A stretch of 64,000 nucleotides of DNA from Duganella sp. BJB476. GTDB taxonomy: Bacteria > Pseudomonadota > Gammaproteobacteria > Burkholderiales > Burkholderiaceae_D. Numbering within the stretch: position 1 is the first letter of the stretch; the number at the start of each line of letters is the position of its first letter. The translations under genes were made by a program, and so were the position numbers. The stretch spans positions 620,001 to 684,000 of the forward strand of contig NZ_QVIO01000003.1 of assembly GCF_003416895.1 (NCBI RefSeq). Reading direction: 5' to 3'. Of the stretch, positions 62,879 through 64,000 are shown piece by piece. The notes below the pieces were generated by a model. That model was not told the origin of the DNA and searched no databases. It worked only from the letters and a program-made list of their open reading frames with translations.

Positions 62879-63547
62879 ATGAAATACCTTGCCATGCTGG
62901 CGACGGCCGCCGTAGTACTGCTGAGCGGCTGCGCCACTACCATCCGCAGCGATGTCACGGCCTTCAACGCCTGGCCGGCTGACATCCAGGACAAATCCTA
63001 TGCGTTCGAAGCCCCGCAGGGCGCGGACGACACGCTGGAATACCGCAGCTATCAAGTGCTTGTGGGCAACGAACTGGGCAAGCTGGGCTTCCATCAGGTG
63101 GCCGACAACCAGCAGCCGAAGTTACTCGTCGGAATGAAATTCAGCACCATCGACCATCCGGTGCGGGTGCTGGAGGCGGATGATCCGTTCATGGGGCCGT
63201 ATTGGGGTCCGGGCTACGGCCGTTATGGTTGGGGTTATTCGCGCTGGGGCTATCGTCCGTTCTTCTACGACCCTTACCGCTTCGGGCCGACGTATGTGGA
63301 AGAGCGCGTCAAGCATGAATACCAGCGCCAGCTGCGCGTGACCATCAATAGCATCGACGGCCGCAAGCTGTACGACGTCACCGTGCAGAACACCAGCCGC
63401 GTGCAGGCCACGCCGCACGTGATGCCGGCGCTGGTGCAAAGCGCCTTCACCGGCTTCCCCGGCGTGAGCGGCGTGCCGCGCAGGGTCGACCTGACGATCG
63501 AGCCTAAGACGGAAACCGTGCAAGCCGCGCCGGCCAAGGCCGGCTAA
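62879..63547 (+). CDS. DUF4136 outer-membrane-type lipoprotein
   Basis: The 222-residue protein has a lipoprotein signal (MLATAAVVLLSGCATT, Cys18) and the DUF4136 layout: FNAWPADIQDKSYAFEAP, LVGNELGKLGFHQVADNQQP and KLLVGMKFSTIDHPVRV. A Gly/Tyr/Trp-rich middle (PYWGPGYGRYGWGYSRWGYR) then leads into VKHEYQRQLRVTINSIDG and KLYDVTVQNTSR. Function of the family is unknown. It is divergent from pepN across about 200 bp, and a long palindrome follows its stop. Confidence 0.85.
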   Translation: MKYLAMLATAAVVLLSGCATTIRSDVTAFNAWPADIQDKSYAFEAPQGADDTLEYRSYQVLVGNELGKLGFHQVADNQQPKLLVGMKFSTIDHPVRVLEADDPFMGPYWGPGYGRYGWGYSRWGYRPFFYDPYRFGPTYVEERVKHEYQRQLRVTINSIDGRKLYDVTVQNTSRVQATPHVMPALVQSAFTGFPGVSGVPRRVDLTIEPKTETVQAAPAKAG

Positions 63548-63552
63548 AACAG

Positions 63553-63642
63553 TCGGGGGTCAAGTCTGACATTCGGACACGGGCTCTGCCGTAGCAGCCG
63601 CTACGGCAGAGCCCGTGTCCGAATGTCAGACTTGACCCCCGA
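63553..63642. repeat. Perfect 43-bp-arm palindrome between convergent genes
   Basis: Arms 63553-63595 and 63600-63642 are exact reverse complements around a 4-nt centre (AGCC). It starts GGGGGTCAAGTCTGACATTC and its inner arm carries CACGGGCTCTGCCGTAGC. The palindrome sits 6 bp after the DUF4136 stop and 5 bp before the end of the convergent oxidoreductase gene. It may act as a two-way transcription stop, but the size and perfection look like a mobile REP/BIME-type element. Confidence 0.9.
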
Positions 63643-63647
63643 TTTCT

Positions 63648-64000
63648 TTACGGCAACAGGATAGAGGAGCCGGTGGTCTTGCGCGCTTCCAGTTCGGTGT
63701 GGGCCTGGGCCACGTCGGCCAGGGCGTAGCGCTGGCGGATGTCGATCTTGACCTCGCCGCTGGCGACCACGCCGAACAGCGATTTGGCAGCTGCCTCCAG
63801 GTCCTCGCGCTTGGCCATGTAGGACATCAGCGAAGGCCGCGTGATGAACAGCGAACCGCGGCTGGCCAGTTCGCCCAGGCTGAACGGCGGCACCGGTCCC
63901 GACGCGTTGCCGAAACTGACCATCGTGCCCAGCGGCTGCAGGCAGTCCAGCGAGCCGATGAAGGTGTCCTTGCCGATCGAGTCGTACACCGCCGACACGC
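63648..64000 (-). CDS. Quinone oxidoreductase / zinc-type alcohol dehydrogenase (5' part outside window)
   Basis: Only the C-terminal part is present, running off the right edge. The visible sequence VYDSIGKDTFIGSLDCLQPL, GTMVSFGNASGPVPPFSLGE, LASRGSLFITRPSLMSYMAK and DIRQRYALADVAQAHTELEA, with the terminal RKTTGSSILLP, is typical of the NADPH:quinone reductase Qor family. It would reduce quinones or related carbonyls with NADPH. Confidence 0.9.
   Translation of the reverse strand, partial: VSAVYDSIGKDTFIGSLDCLQPLGTMVSFGNASGPVPPFSLGELASRGSLFITRPSLMSYMAKREDLEAAAKSLFGVVASGEVKIDIRQRYALADVAQAHTELEARKTTGSSILLP

Overview
The window is a high-GC chromosomal stretch, most likely from a betaproteobacterium of the Oxalobacteraceae (Massilia, Duganella or Janthinobacterium type). 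The basis is the protein content (secreted chitinases, a beta-propeller GGDEF protein, DUF1800, DUF883-like and DUF4136 proteins, class I fructose bisphosphatase beside a tRNA-Thr), strong GC bias and a long palindromic intergenic repeat. The genus is an inference from gene content.

Layout. 1-13 kb holds a partial DUF1800 gene, a self-regulated TetR/RND tripartite efflux operon with a GyrI-like gene at its end, and a convergent EmrAB-type efflux operon with its own outer membrane factor. 13-27 kb holds a DUF883-like gene, an Ala/Gln-rich protein, two periplasmic binding proteins, a large hybrid histidine kinase, a divergent propeller/GGDEF signalling protein with a degenerate active-site motif, and a secreted protein of unknown function. 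26.8-28.5 kb holds small enzymes and a DUF1275 membrane protein. 28.5-35 kb is a four-gene chitin-degradation operon, GH18 - cupin/JmjC-like - GH18 - GH19, in which the three chitinases are lipoproteins sharing one chitin-binding module. 35-45.5 kb is ordinary chromosome: msrA, a GST, an aldo/keto reductase with a divergent LysR gene, an SDR with a divergent AraC gene, and a soluble two-PAS hybrid kinase.

45.7-58.9 kb is accessory. A complete mobilizable element of about 10 kb (48.64-58.80 kb) sits in the 3' end of tRNA-Thr(CGT). It has a tyrosine integrase, AlpA, MobC and an IncQ-like relaxase-primase gene with a mobB-like gene nested in another frame. Left of it, beside the left attachment repeat, lies a second, truncated integrase of the same family, the remnant of an older tandem insertion. 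The AT-rich left half of the intact element is a defence cassette: a DUF262 + HEPN pair, an orphan AbiEi-like antitoxin and a retron-like system.

The retron-like locus is the most interesting part. A 66-aa single-TM protein and a 208-aa Rossmann-like (possibly deoxyribosyltransferase-like) protein share a C-terminal/N-terminal motif of about 22 residues, which suggests one recruits the other to the membrane. The next gene encodes a winged-helix-like domain and a retron reverse transcriptase in one frame. A complete msr-msd architecture (a1/a2 repeats, an msr stem with a UGUUUCG loop, a long msd hairpin) lies inside that frame, between the two domains. No usable start codon lies between the RNA and the RT domain, so the RNA is also protein-coding.

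59-64 kb returns to core genome: fbp, pepN, a DUF4136 lipoprotein, a perfect 43-bp-arm palindrome and a partial quinone oxidoreductase.
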